Below, in pieces: positions 1 to 7,134 of a stretch of DNA of 64,000 nucleotides (position 1 is the stretch's first letter; the number at the start of each line of letters is the position of its first letter). The notes under the pieces were generated by a model. The model was not told where the DNA came from and did no database searches. It worked only from the letters and a program-made list of their open reading frames with translations. The DNA is taken from assembly GCA_965200895.1 (NCBI GenBank), contig CBDAVM010000002.1, forward strand, positions 1,984,001 through 2,048,000. The letters are read 5' to 3'. This stretch comes from WTFV01 sp965200895 (GTDB lineage Bacteria > Acidobacteriota > Vicinamibacteria > Vicinamibacterales > UBA8438). A program made the position numbers and the translations under genes.

Positions 1-85
1 TATACGACTTCGCGCGGTCGGCGAAGACATCGATCGATGCGGCGCCGGCCGGGCCGACCGCTGGAACCGACGGACGCCGGGACCG

Positions 86-91
86 TACAAT
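86..91 (+). promoter_or_regulatory. Possible -10 box for the SBF transporter
   Basis: TACAAT lies 10 nt upstream of the TTG start. No good -35 hexamer is present at the expected distance, so the call is weak. If it is real, the mRNA would have almost no leader. Confidence 0.25.
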
Positions 92-100
92 GCTCGCGGG

Positions 101-1051
101 TTGCCGGTGCTGACCATCCTCACCAACGCCTTTCCGCTCTGGCTGCTCCTCGCCAGCGGCATCGCCCTCGTCCGACCCGCGCTGTTCACGTGGTTCAGCG
201 GGCCGTTCATCACCGTCGGCCTGGGCGTCATCATGCTGAGCATGGGGATGACGGTGGGGTTCGAGGACTTCCGCCGCATCGCCCGTGAGCGGACCAGCGT
301 TCTGCCGGGCATTGCGCTTCAATATACGCTGATGCCGTTGCTGGGGTGGAGCATCGGCTGGTTGCTGGACCTGCCGACGCCGTTCGTCGTGGGCCTGATC
401 CTCGTCTCGTGTTGCCCCGGCGGCACCGCCTCGAACGTCATCACGTTCCTGGCGCGCGCCGATGTCGCCCTGTCGGTGACCATGACGACCGCCTCCACGC
501 TCCTGGCCGTGGTCATGACGCCGACCCTGACCGCCCTGCTCGCCGGCAGCCGGATCGACGTACCGGCCGGCGGGCTGCTGCTCGATACGGTGCAGGTGGT
601 CGTCCTGCCGGTGCTGGCCGGCGCCGTGCTGAAGGCGCGCTTTCCGGCGGCCTGTCGCCGCGTGCTGCCCGTGGCTCCGCTGGTGGCGGTGGCCGCCATC
701 GTGCTGATTGCCGCCTCGGTGATCGGCAGCGGCCGCGAGCAGGTGATCGAGGCGGGAGCCCTGCTGCTGCTCGCCGTGCTCTTCCTGCATGCCGGCGGGT
801 TCGTGCTCGGCTACGGCGTCGCCCGCCTGTGGATCGGTCGCGAGCAGGCTGCCCGTACCGCCGCCATCGAAGTGGGCATGCAGAACTCGGGACTCGGCGT
901 GGTGCTCGCGCAACAGAACTTCGCGAATCCGCTGGTGGCGATACCGAGCGCCATGTCCGCCGTGATGCACTCGGTCGTCGGCAGCGTCGCCGCCGCGGTC
1001 TGGCGGATGAGGACCGCGGTGCCCGTGCACGTCCGCAGAACAGGGCGATAG
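101..1051 (+). CDS. Bile acid:sodium symporter (SBF/BASS) family transporter
   Basis: This 316-aa polytopic membrane protein fits the SBF/BASS family of sodium-coupled carriers of organic anions. Around nine hydrophobic segments run through the whole length. The family-typical glycine-rich crossover stretches are visible: CCPGGTASNVITFLARADVA near residue 105 and IEVGMQNSGLG near residue 265. The substrate cannot be read from the sequence; bile acids are unlikely in a free-living bacterium, and pantothenate, pyruvate or other organic acids are alternatives. The start is a TTG directly before the first TM segment, with no convincing Shine-Dalgarno. A TACAAT hexamer at 86-91 could be a -10 box, which would make the transcript nearly leaderless. 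The gene stands alone on the plus strand and is followed by a structured repeat. The family call is firm; the start is moderately sure. Confidence 0.85.
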   Translation: MPVLTILTNAFPLWLLLASGIALVRPALFTWFSGPFITVGLGVIMLSMGMTVGFEDFRRIARERTSVLPGIALQYTLMPLLGWSIGWLLDLPTPFVVGLILVSCCPGGTASNVITFLARADVALSVTMTTASTLLAVVMTPTLTALLAGSRIDVPAGGLLLDTVQVVVLPVLAGAVLKARFPAACRRVLPVAPLVAVAAIVLIAASVIGSGREQVIEAGALLLLAVLFLHAGGFVLGYGVARLWIGREQAARTAAIEVGMQNSGLGVVLAQQNFANPLVAIPSAMSAVMHSVVGSVAAAVWRMRTAVPVHVRRTGR

Positions 1052-1094
1052 GTAACCGGCGGACGCCGGTCACCGGCCAGGAAACATCCGGGCC

Positions 1095-1183
1095 AGGAGT
1101 CTGCGCCGTAGAAAACGGTGCAGGCTCCTGGTCAGGCCCGGTTGGGCGGCAATCGGAGCCGCAGGCGGCGATTGTCGGGCCAG
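1095..1183 (+). repeat. Dispersed structured repeat, copy 1
   Basis: This about 90-nt element occurs again at 46229-46323. Its first part (1095-1129) folds into a 15-bp hairpin: AGGAGTCTGCGCCGT pairs with ACGGTGCAGGCTCCT, counting G-U pairs, around an AGAA-type loop. The second part (about 1134-1182) has nested inverted repeats, GGCCCG/CGGGCC outside and CAATCG/CGATTG inside. The sites that differ between the two copies fall in the hairpin arms as changes that keep pairing through G-U, plus short indels and one change outside the hairpin. It lies 44 nt after the SBF transporter stop, so it could act as a 3' stabiliser, a terminator-like structure or a REP/MITE-like element. Confidence 0.8.
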
Positions 1184-1186
1184 AAG

Positions 1187-1282
1187 CTTGCGCCGCAGAA
1201 CGCAGCGAGGCGAAGTGCTGAGGCGCAAGGTCATGGAGCGGGGGGATGGGCCGAAAACGCCGAGTCCGCGAGGCGTTTTCGG
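1187..1282 (+). repeat. Two perfect hairpins in the intergenic region
   Basis: CTTGCGCC (1187-1194) is inverted as GGCGCAAG (1222-1229). CCGAAAACGCC (1251-1261) is inverted as GGCGTTTTCGG (1272-1282) around a 10-nt loop. Both stems are perfect. They follow the dispersed repeat and precede the secreted-protein gene at 1368, so 1052-1367 is unusually structured for a spacer. No gene was seen in this stretch. Confidence 0.6.
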
Positions 1283-1367
1283 GGCGCCAGGATGCGGTCA
1301 CAACGAGATGGAGAGCGCCGGTGGGCACCGACCGGACAGGGACTGTCCGCACGAGGGGGTGGCGGCG

Positions 1368-1787
1368 ATGAAGAGGAGCATTACCGTTGCGGCGTGCCTG
1401 CTTGTCCTGGTTTCCGCGTCGGCGGCGCCCGCGGCGGCGCAGTCGCGCAAGGCGACAGGCATCGTATCCCTCCTGGCGGGCGCAGGCCTCGTGATCGCGG
1501 CGTTCGACTACCAGACCGACGTCTGCCCCGAGGGCTACAGCAGGCACACCTACCAGCACCAGTCGACGCAGTGCTTCTACGCCAGTCCGGTGCCGCCGTT
1601 CGATACGGATGTCCGCGATGCGACAATCGAAGCGACGTTCACGCGTCCCAGGCTCGCCTGGGTCGGCGTCGGCGCCGTCGGCCTGGGCGTGGTGCTCCTG
1701 ACGCTGCCGGACAACCGGGTGACGCGCGACCTCGATATACAGGTGTCACCGGAGCGGGTGTCGGTGCGGCGGAAGTTCGGCTGGTAG
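1368..1787 (+). CDS. Small secreted or membrane protein of unknown function
   Basis: This 139-aa protein was not recognised. The ATG at 1368 is preferred over upstream in-frame starts. It has a purine-rich GAGGGGG ribosome site about 8 nt upstream, and it begins exactly at a signal-peptide-like sequence: MKR, a hydrophobic core, then a small-residue AAPAAAQ cleavage region. A second hydrophobic stretch (about residues 28-42) and a third (about 95-108) flank a central part containing two cysteines (about residues 50 and 65), which could form a disulphide in the periplasm. The C-terminus is charged and ends in KFGW. It is monocistronic, with structured DNA upstream and the convergent DUF4202 gene downstream. 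It is probably an envelope protein. Confidence 0.6.
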   Translation: MKRSITVAACLLVLVSASAAPAAAQSRKATGIVSLLAGAGLVIAAFDYQTDVCPEGYSRHTYQHQSTQCFYASPVPPFDTDVRDATIEATFTRPRLAWVGVGAVGLGVVLLTLPDNRVTRDLDIQVSPERVSVRRKFGW

Positions 1788-1876
1788 TCAGGCGACACGA
1801 GAGCAACGAGAGCTGACGGAGACTCCTGCCGAGACTTCGGCCGAGCGAGTACGCCGGCGACCTGTGCGAACGCCGG

Positions 1877-2476
1877 TCAGCCGACCGCGCGCGTCACCAG
1901 CGCCCGCAGATCCGGTGCAAGATCGAGATCGAGCGCGGCCGCCCGTCCCCGCTCCGACATCTTCCGCCATGTCTTCCGCAGGATCCCGACGACCTTCTCC
2001 TCATCGTGCTGCGCCGCGAATGGCGCAAGGTAGTGGCTGAAAAAGACGAGACATATCACGTCCTCGAGAAGCTGCACCTCGGGGTCGGCCTTCAGCCGTT
2101 CCTTGCGGAGCAGCGCCTCCAGGCGCCCGACGGCGGCATCGTCGTAGCCGACCGCGAGCAGAATCCCGCCCGCGGTCTCGGCGTGGAAGCGACCCAGATC
2201 CGCACGCCAGCGACGGTAGCCGTCGCGGCCCGCCGGATAGGTGTTACGCGGCATGGTCCAGCGCCGGATGTGCTGGCAGCGCACCGCCAGGCGGACGACC
2301 TCGGAGGCTTCCGGGGCGAAACGCTCCAGCGCATCCGACATCCGTTGCGCGTAGAGCAGCTCCTTCGGATGCGGGGCGCCGGCGGCCGTCTCGACGTTGG
2401 GATCCTCGGCGTTGGCGCGGTCGAAACGCGCGATGGCTTCGCGGAAGCGCTCCGACGGCTCGAATGTCCGGCTCAT
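1877..2476 (-). CDS. DUF4202 domain-containing protein
   Basis: This 199-aa soluble protein matches DUF4202. It begins FRRAIARFD-like (FREAIARFDRANAEDP) and carries the conserved stretches HPKELLYAQRM, RCQHIRRWTMPR and VFFSHYLAPFAAQHDEEKV. The family has no settled biochemical role, although it is repeatedly encoded beside sulfate-activation genes. That is the arrangement here: it is the last gene after the bifunctional sat/cysC, 192 bp downstream. A function linked to sulfate assimilation is an inference from context only. The spacer 2477-2668 contains no gene that can be supported. Confidence 0.8.
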   Translation of the reverse strand: MSRTFEPSERFREAIARFDRANAEDPNVETAAGAPHPKELLYAQRMSDALERFAPEASEVVRLAVRCQHIRRWTMPRNTYPAGRDGYRRWRADLGRFHAETAGGILLAVGYDDAAVGRLEALLRKERLKADPEVQLLEDVICLVFFSHYLAPFAAQHDEEKVVGILRKTWRKMSERGRAAALDLDLAPDLRALVTRAVG

Positions 2477-2668
2477 GCAGTCTGTGCCTGTACCCGTGCG
2501 AATCGACTCGGCAGCATCTGTTCGTCCCGTTCGTCAAGCGCACGCGCTCCGGGGAGGGCGCCGTCTCACCGACCGGCACGGCCGGCGAGCTCACGCGTCC
2601 GGCAGTGGAGAAGCAACGCCGTCGTCGGGCCGCCGCCTCCCGGACCCGGACCATGCATCCGCCGGGCC

Positions 2669-4393
2669 TCAGTCCGCCGCACCGACGTACCCTGCCTTCT
2701 CCAGGTGCAGAATGATCCGCTGCGCCGCCTCGTCGGGGGTCAGCGCCGTGGTGTCGATGGTCAGCTCGGCGTCCGCGGGCGCCTCGTAGGGATCCGAGAT
2801 CCCGGTGAACTCCTTGATGATGCCGGCCCGCGCCTTCGCGTAGAGCCCCTTGCGGTCGCGCTGCTCGCACACCGCCAGCGGCGTATCGACGTGCACCAGC
2901 AGGAATCCGCCGACCGGCTCGATCATCGCGCGCACGTCCCGCCGCACCGCGTCGTAGGGCGCGATCGGGGCGCAGACGGCGATGCCGCCGTTCTTGGTGA
3001 TCTCCGACGCCACGTAGCCGATGCGCCGGATGTTGATGTCGCGGTGCTCCCGGGAGAAGCCGAGCTCGCTCGACAGGTTCTTCCGCACGAGATCGCCGTC
3101 GAGCAGCGTCACGGGCCGGCCGCCGAACTCCAGGAACTTGACCAGGAGTGCGTTGGCGATGGTGGACTTGCCCGATCCTGACAGCCCCGTGAAGAAAACC
3201 GTGAATCCCTGGCGCTCCCGCGGCGGGTGACTCCGCCGCAGCTCCCGGGCGACCTCGGGGAAGGTGAACCAGGACGGGATGTCCTTCCCTTCGGCAAGAC
3301 GTTGCCGCAACTCGGTGCCCGAAAGGTTCAGGGTGCGCGTCTCCGCGGGAACCTCGTCGACCGGCAGGTACGAATCGTGGTCCTCGACGTAGACCATCAT
3401 CTTGAACGGGACCATCGTCACCCCGAGCTCCGCCTCGTGCCGCTGCAACAGTTCCTGCGCCTCGTACGGACCGTAGAACGGGTTGCCGGCCGAGTCGCTG
3501 CCCGGGCCGGCGTGGTCGCGCCCGACGATCAGGTGCGTGCAACCGTAGTTCTTGCGGATGATCGCGTGCCAGACCGCCTCGCGGGGACCGCCCATGCGCA
3601 TCGCCAGCGGCAGCAGCGACAACATCGCGGTCTTCGACGGATAGCGCGGCAGGAGCGCCTGGTAGCACCGCACGCGCGTGTAGTGGTCCACGTCGCCCGG
3701 CCTGGTCAGTCCGACCACCGGGTGGATCAGCAGACTGGCTTCGACCTCCTTGGCCGCCCGCAGCGTCAGCTCCTGATGCGCACGATGCATCGGGTTGCGC
3801 GTCTGGAAGGCGACGACCTTCGTCCATCCGAGCTTGGCGAACTCGGCGCGCAGCTCTGCCGGCGTGTGACGCAGCAACCGATAGTCGTAGTGGGGCACCG
3901 GCTGCACGGCCGTGATCCGCCCGCCGATGTGGCACGGCCGGGTCCGGTCGAGCAGGTGGGCCACGCCCGGATGCTCCGGGTCGGTCGTGCCGAACACGGC
4001 CGCCGCCTCCGCCTCCCGGTCCGGCTGCCAGACATCCTCGACGTCGAGCACCGCCAGCATGACGCCCTCCTCGTCGCGCAGCGCGAGACGCGATCCGCGC
4101 GACAGGGAGGACGCCAGGGCTTCGGGAACATCGAGCGTGACCGGCATCGGCCACAGGGTCCCGTCGTCGAGGCGCATCTCCGCGCAGACCCGGTCGTAGT
4201 CGCGGCGCCCCAGGAACCCGGTGAGCGGGGAGAAGCCGCCGTTGACGAGCAGCTCCAGATCGCAGAGTTGGCGGGGAGTGAGATCGACAGACGGCCAGTC
4301 GCGCGATTCGGCCCGCAGTTCGGCGCAACGATCCTCATTGGCAAGGAGATCGACGAGGCCCCCGCCGTGCGGGGCTGTCAGGTGATCGGACAC
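2669..4393 (-). CDS. cysC: Bifunctional sulfate adenylyltransferase / adenylylsulfate kinase
   Basis: This 574-aa cytosolic enzyme makes APS from sulfate and ATP and then phosphorylates it to PAPS. The N-terminal PUA-like and ATP-sulfurylase domains span about residues 1-390. They contain the nucleotide-binding motif QTRNPMHRAHQ near residue 198 and VGRDHAGPG near residue 292. The C-terminal APS kinase (about 400-574) has the P-loop GLSGSGKS near residue 405, followed by DGDLVRKNL. The start is a GTG with the purine-rich site GGAGAGGAAG about 8 nt upstream. The single-chain ATPS-APSK architecture suits assimilatory sulfate activation. It is followed by DUF4202 and preceded, after about 200 bp, by dgt. 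The product is certain; the symbol is for the kinase half, and sat or cysN/C names are also used. Confidence 0.93.
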   Translation of the reverse strand: MSDHLTAPHGGGLVDLLANEDRCAELRAESRDWPSVDLTPRQLCDLELLVNGGFSPLTGFLGRRDYDRVCAEMRLDDGTLWPMPVTLDVPEALASSLSRGSRLALRDEEGVMLAVLDVEDVWQPDREAEAAAVFGTTDPEHPGVAHLLDRTRPCHIGGRITAVQPVPHYDYRLLRHTPAELRAEFAKLGWTKVVAFQTRNPMHRAHQELTLRAAKEVEASLLIHPVVGLTRPGDVDHYTRVRCYQALLPRYPSKTAMLSLLPLAMRMGGPREAVWHAIIRKNYGCTHLIVGRDHAGPGSDSAGNPFYGPYEAQELLQRHEAELGVTMVPFKMMVYVEDHDSYLPVDEVPAETRTLNLSGTELRQRLAEGKDIPSWFTFPEVARELRRSHPPRERQGFTVFFTGLSGSGKSTIANALLVKFLEFGGRPVTLLDGDLVRKNLSSELGFSREHRDINIRRIGYVASEITKNGGIAVCAPIAPYDAVRRDVRAMIEPVGGFLLVHVDTPLAVCEQRDRKGLYAKARAGIIKEFTGISDPYEAPADAELTIDTTALTPDEAAQRIILHLEKAGYVGAAD

Positions 4394-4457
4394 GGTGCGT
4401 ACTTCCTCTCCGGCAGGTGGTCTGACGACGCGGCAAACTGCTTAATCTAGCATGCAC

Positions 4458-4511
4458 CCGGGAGCGGGAGCCGGGCGGTCCGGGCGGTCGCGGCCCCCCG
4501 AGCGCTCCCGG
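4458..4511. repeat. Inverted repeat in the dgt-sat intergenic region
   Basis: CCGGGAGCG (4458-4466) is perfectly inverted as CGCTCCCGG (4503-4511), enclosing a GC-rich interior. It lies between the dgt stop and the sat/cysC start and may be a terminator or attenuator-like structure. No U-tract follows on the minus strand, so intrinsic termination is doubtful. Confidence 0.4.
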
Positions 4512-4593
4512 CCGTGGGATCGGAGTCCGTTGCCGCGCGTCGTTCCGTCGACGAGGAACGCCGCGCGGGTACCGCCGGGACGGGCCGCCGCCA

Positions 4594-5670
4594 TCATCGC
4601 AGTCCTCCCGCGCTCCTGCTCCAGGGCCTCGGTACGAAGGTATCCTCGAACAGCGCGATCGCGTAGCGGTCCGTCATCCCCGCCAGGAAGTCCTTCGCCG
4701 CCGCGTCGAGCCCCTCGCGCTCGACGGTGTCCGGATCGAGGAAACGCGCCGGCGTCTCGTGCACCTTCTCCCAGAGCCCCTCCAGGATGCCGCGCGCCTT
4801 GCCGAACTCGGCGACCGCGGCGTCGTTCTCGTACACCGCCGCGTGCAGGAATGCCCGCAGGTCGAGCGTCGCCTGCAGTACGCGCGGGCTCATGGCCACC
4901 TCCGGGTCCCCGGGCCGGGCGAGCGTCTCGCGCACGACGTCGGCGACCATGCAGCCGATCCGCTCGGACGACGTCGCCCCGAGGACCGCGATCGGTCCCG
5001 CCGGCAGCCTCTCGATCCGCAGGATGCCGGCCCGCACCGCGTCGTCTATGTCGTGGTTGACGTAGGCGATCAGGTCCGCGACGCGCGCGATCTGGCCCTC
5101 AAGCGTCGCCGCGCGCAGCGCCGGCTCCACACCCACCGGCGCGCCGTGCTTCCCCTTCGAGTGCTTGCTGATGCCGTCGCGAACCTCCCAGGTGAGGTTG
5201 AGTCCGGCCCCGTCGCGCTCGAGTACGTCGACGACCCGCAGGCTCTGCTCGTAGTGATTGAATCCCCCCGGGAAGATCCGGGTCAGCACGCGCTCGCCCG
5301 CATGGCCGAAGGGCGCATGGCCGAGATCGTGGCCCAGCGCAATCGCTTCGGTCAGATCCTCGTTGAGCCGCAGCACCTTGGCGATGGTCCGCGCGATCTG
5401 GGAGACCTCCAGGGTATGGGTCAGCCGCGTCCGGTAGTGATCGCCGGTGGGCGCCAGAAACACCTGGGTCTTGTGCTTGAGACGGCGGAACGCCTTGGAG
5501 TGCACGATGCGGTCGCGGTCGCGCTGGAATGCCGGACGGATGGGATCCTCCGTCTCGGACCGGAGCCGTCCCCGACTGCTCGCGCTGAGCGCGGCGGCCG
5601 GACCCAGCGCGGCGCGCTCGCGCGCCTCAAGCTGCCGCCGGAGCGCGTGGTCGGGCGCCGACTGCGGCAT
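4594..5670 (-). CDS. dgt: dGTPase-like HD-domain dNTP triphosphohydrolase
   Basis: This 358-aa protein belongs to the deoxyguanosinetriphosphate triphosphohydrolase-like HD superfamily, which hydrolyses dNTPs to the deoxynucleoside and triphosphate. The metal-binding HD signature is intact: RTRLTHTLEVSQIAR (His near residue 79), then GHDLGHAPFGHAGE near 115, and later DLIAYVNHDIDDA carrying the final Asp. The N-terminal HSKAFRRLKHKTQVF motif is also typical. The ATG at 5670 is chosen because it overlaps the hfq stop as TGATG, which implies translational coupling. A longer in-frame extension upstream runs antisense-like through hfq and looks non-coding. Confidence 0.9.
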   Translation of the reverse strand: MPQSAPDHALRRQLEARERAALGPAAALSASSRGRLRSETEDPIRPAFQRDRDRIVHSKAFRRLKHKTQVFLAPTGDHYRTRLTHTLEVSQIARTIAKVLRLNEDLTEAIALGHDLGHAPFGHAGERVLTRIFPGGFNHYEQSLRVVDVLERDGAGLNLTWEVRDGISKHSKGKHGAPVGVEPALRAATLEGQIARVADLIAYVNHDIDDAVRAGILRIERLPAGPIAVLGATSSERIGCMVADVVRETLARPGDPEVAMSPRVLQATLDLRAFLHAAVYENDAAVAEFGKARGILEGLWEKVHETPARFLDPDTVEREGLDAAAKDFLAGMTDRYAIALFEDTFVPRPWSRSAGGLR

Positions 5671-6065
5671 CAGCTTCCGGCGCCGTCCGTGGGCGGGCCG
5701 TTCGACTCGAAGGGGGGCGCGCCCGCACGGGCGGGGGGGGCTTCGGTGCGCCGGCTGGTCTCCGCAGCGGGACCGGGACCCGGCGCGGGCTGCCGGTCCG
5801 ACGGTACACCTGAATCGGGCGCGGGCCGCCGACCCGACAATAGGCTGGCGGCGGGGCGGATGGTGGCCACGGCATGCTTGAAGAGCAGCACGTCCGACTC
5901 GTCGTGCTCGACGAGCAGGGCGTAGCGGTCGAAGCTCTTGATCCGCCCGCAAATCTCGGCGCCGTCCATCAGGCGCACGGTGACGCGCAACCGCTCGCGG
6001 CGCGCGCCGTTCAGGAAGACGTCCTGGAGACTGGATACGGCCTGCCGATCACCGGATGTGGACAT
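5670..6065 (-). CDS. hfq: RNA chaperone Hfq with proline-rich C-terminal tail
   Basis: This 131-aa protein has an Hfq Sm-like core in residues 1-75. Sm1 is visible in LQDVFLNGARRERLRVTVRL and DGAEICGRIKSFDRYALLVE, and Sm2 in DVLLFKHAVATI, where FKH replaces the more usual YKH. Hfq forms a hexamer that promotes sRNA-mRNA pairing. Residues about 76-131 are a low-complexity Pro/Ala/Gly tail, long for the family. The ATG at 6065 gives a normal N-terminus (MSTSGDRQAVSS); this start lies inside the 3' end of miaA, overlapping it by 17 nt. The stop overlaps dgt. The miaA-hfq order is widely conserved in bacteria. Confidence 0.92.
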   Translation of the reverse strand: MSTSGDRQAVSSLQDVFLNGARRERLRVTVRLMDGAEICGRIKSFDRYALLVEHDESDVLLFKHAVATIRPAASLLSGRRPAPDSGVPSDRQPAPGPGPAAETSRRTEAPPARAGAPPFESNGPPTDGAGS

Positions 6066-7029
6066 GATGTGGATTGGAAGGCGACTGCCGCCCCGCATGC
6101 GCGTCGAGCGTCGCCAGCACCTCGGCCAGCGCGTCCGGGTGCTCGCCCGGCCGCGTAATCCAGCGTAGATTAGGTTCTTTGCGGAACCAGATCAACTGGC
6201 GCCGCGCGTAGCGGCGGTTCTCCTGGACGATCAGCGCGCGCGTGGCCGACTCGTCGCGTATGCCCCGCAGGTGATCGAGCGCCTGCCGGTAGACCAGGCC
6301 GCTGAACGGATGGGCGTCAGCGGGCACCCCCGCCGCGAGCGCCCGGCGGACCTCGTCGAGCACGCCGCGCTCGAACTGCCGGGCGACCCGGCGGGCGACC
6401 CGGCGGGCCGTCTCCTCCGCCGGCAGCCGGAGAGCGAACGGCAGCACGTCGTAGTCCGCGAGCGGCGAGCGGGTGTCCGCGAAGTGCGCCGTCAGCGTGC
6501 GCCCGGTGAGCAGGTGGACCTCCAGGGCCCGCACCAGCCGCTTCTCGTCGCGCGGCTGAACCCGTTCCGCCGACGCGGGATCGACTCGCGCCACCCAGCC
6601 GTGCAACGCCTCGACGCCCCGCGCCGCCGCCACGCGGCGCAGCCGCGCGCGCAACCGGTCGTCGCGCGCCGGCGCCGGACACAGCCCGCGGGTGAGCGCC
6701 CGGTAGTACAGGCCGGTTCCGCCGACGAGCACCGGGATGCGACCCGCGGCGGTCACCCGCCGGACGGCGTCGGCGGCCTCGCGCGCGTAGCGCGCCGCCG
6801 AGTAGTGCTCCGTCGGCCCGGCGACGTCGATCAGGTGATGGGGCACGCCGCGGCGCTGGACCAGTGACGGCTTGTCGGTCCCGATGTCGAAGCCGCGGTA
6901 CACGGCTGTCGAGTCGCAACTGATGACCTCGCCGCCGAGGCGCAGGGCCAGTTCGACGGCGAGCGCGCTCTTGCCGGTCGCGGTCGGCCCGACGATGGCC
7001 ACCAGCAGGGGCCGCGGCGCCGCACTCAC
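6049..7029 (-). CDS. miaA: tRNA dimethylallyltransferase
   Basis: This enzyme of about 326 aa transfers the dimethylallyl group to A37 of tRNAs that read codons beginning with U. The P-loop VGPTATGKSALA lies near the N-terminus, followed by ISCDSTAVYRGFDIGTDKPS and the family motif HHLIDV. PVLVGGTGLYYRAL lies near residue 100 and the C-terminal YARRQLIWFRKE is intact. The GTG at 7029 overlaps the stop of an upstream 26-codon membrane ORF as GTGA. A GTG at 7035 in the same frame is an alternative start. It heads the miaA-hfq-dgt block. Confidence 0.93.
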   Translation of the reverse strand: MSAAPRPLLVAIVGPTATGKSALAVELALRLGGEVISCDSTAVYRGFDIGTDKPSLVQRRGVPHHLIDVAGPTEHYSAARYAREAADAVRRVTAAGRIPVLVGGTGLYYRALTRGLCPAPARDDRLRARLRRVAAARGVEALHGWVARVDPASAERVQPRDEKRLVRALEVHLLTGRTLTAHFADTRSPLADYDVLPFALRLPAEETARRVARRVARQFERGVLDEVRRALAAGVPADAHPFSGLVYRQALDHLRGIRDESATRALIVQENRRYARRQLIWFRKEPNLRWITRPGEHPDALAEVLATLDAHAGRQSPSNPHHVHIR

Positions 7030-7106
7030 GACCACCGCAGCAGGACCCAGACGATCGCCGCGATCAGGAACAGGACCCAGCCGATCAGTTGCACGCGCGA
7101 GGGCAT
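7026..7106 (-). CDS. 26-aa single-pass membrane peptide
   Basis: A short ORF fills the space between the TonB-like gene and miaA. It begins ATG at 7106 with GGAG nine nt upstream. It encodes MPSRVQLIGW, then a continuous hydrophobic stretch (LFLIAAIVWVLL), and ends RWS. Its TGA overlaps the miaA GTG by the classic 4-nt GTGA. The start, ribosome site, TM segment and coupling together argue for translation. No family was recognised; it may be a small membrane protein or a coupling leader peptide. Confidence is moderate because of its length. Confidence 0.5.
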   Translation of the reverse strand: MPSRVQLIGWVLFLIAAIVWVLLRWS

Positions 7107-7134
7107 GGGCGTACGCTCCGGGGACGGTCCATCG

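Noticed and set aside
2244..4328. Long minus-strand open frame (about 694 codons) over sat/cysC
   Set aside because: It is an Arg/Pro/Gly-rich shadow of the bifunctional sulfate-activation gene, which has clear motifs in another frame. High GC makes such frames common here.
5671..5952. N-terminal extension of dgt upstream of 5670
   Set aside because: The in-frame codons overlap hfq and give an Arg-rich sequence. The TGATG junction and normal dGTPase length favour the start at 5670.
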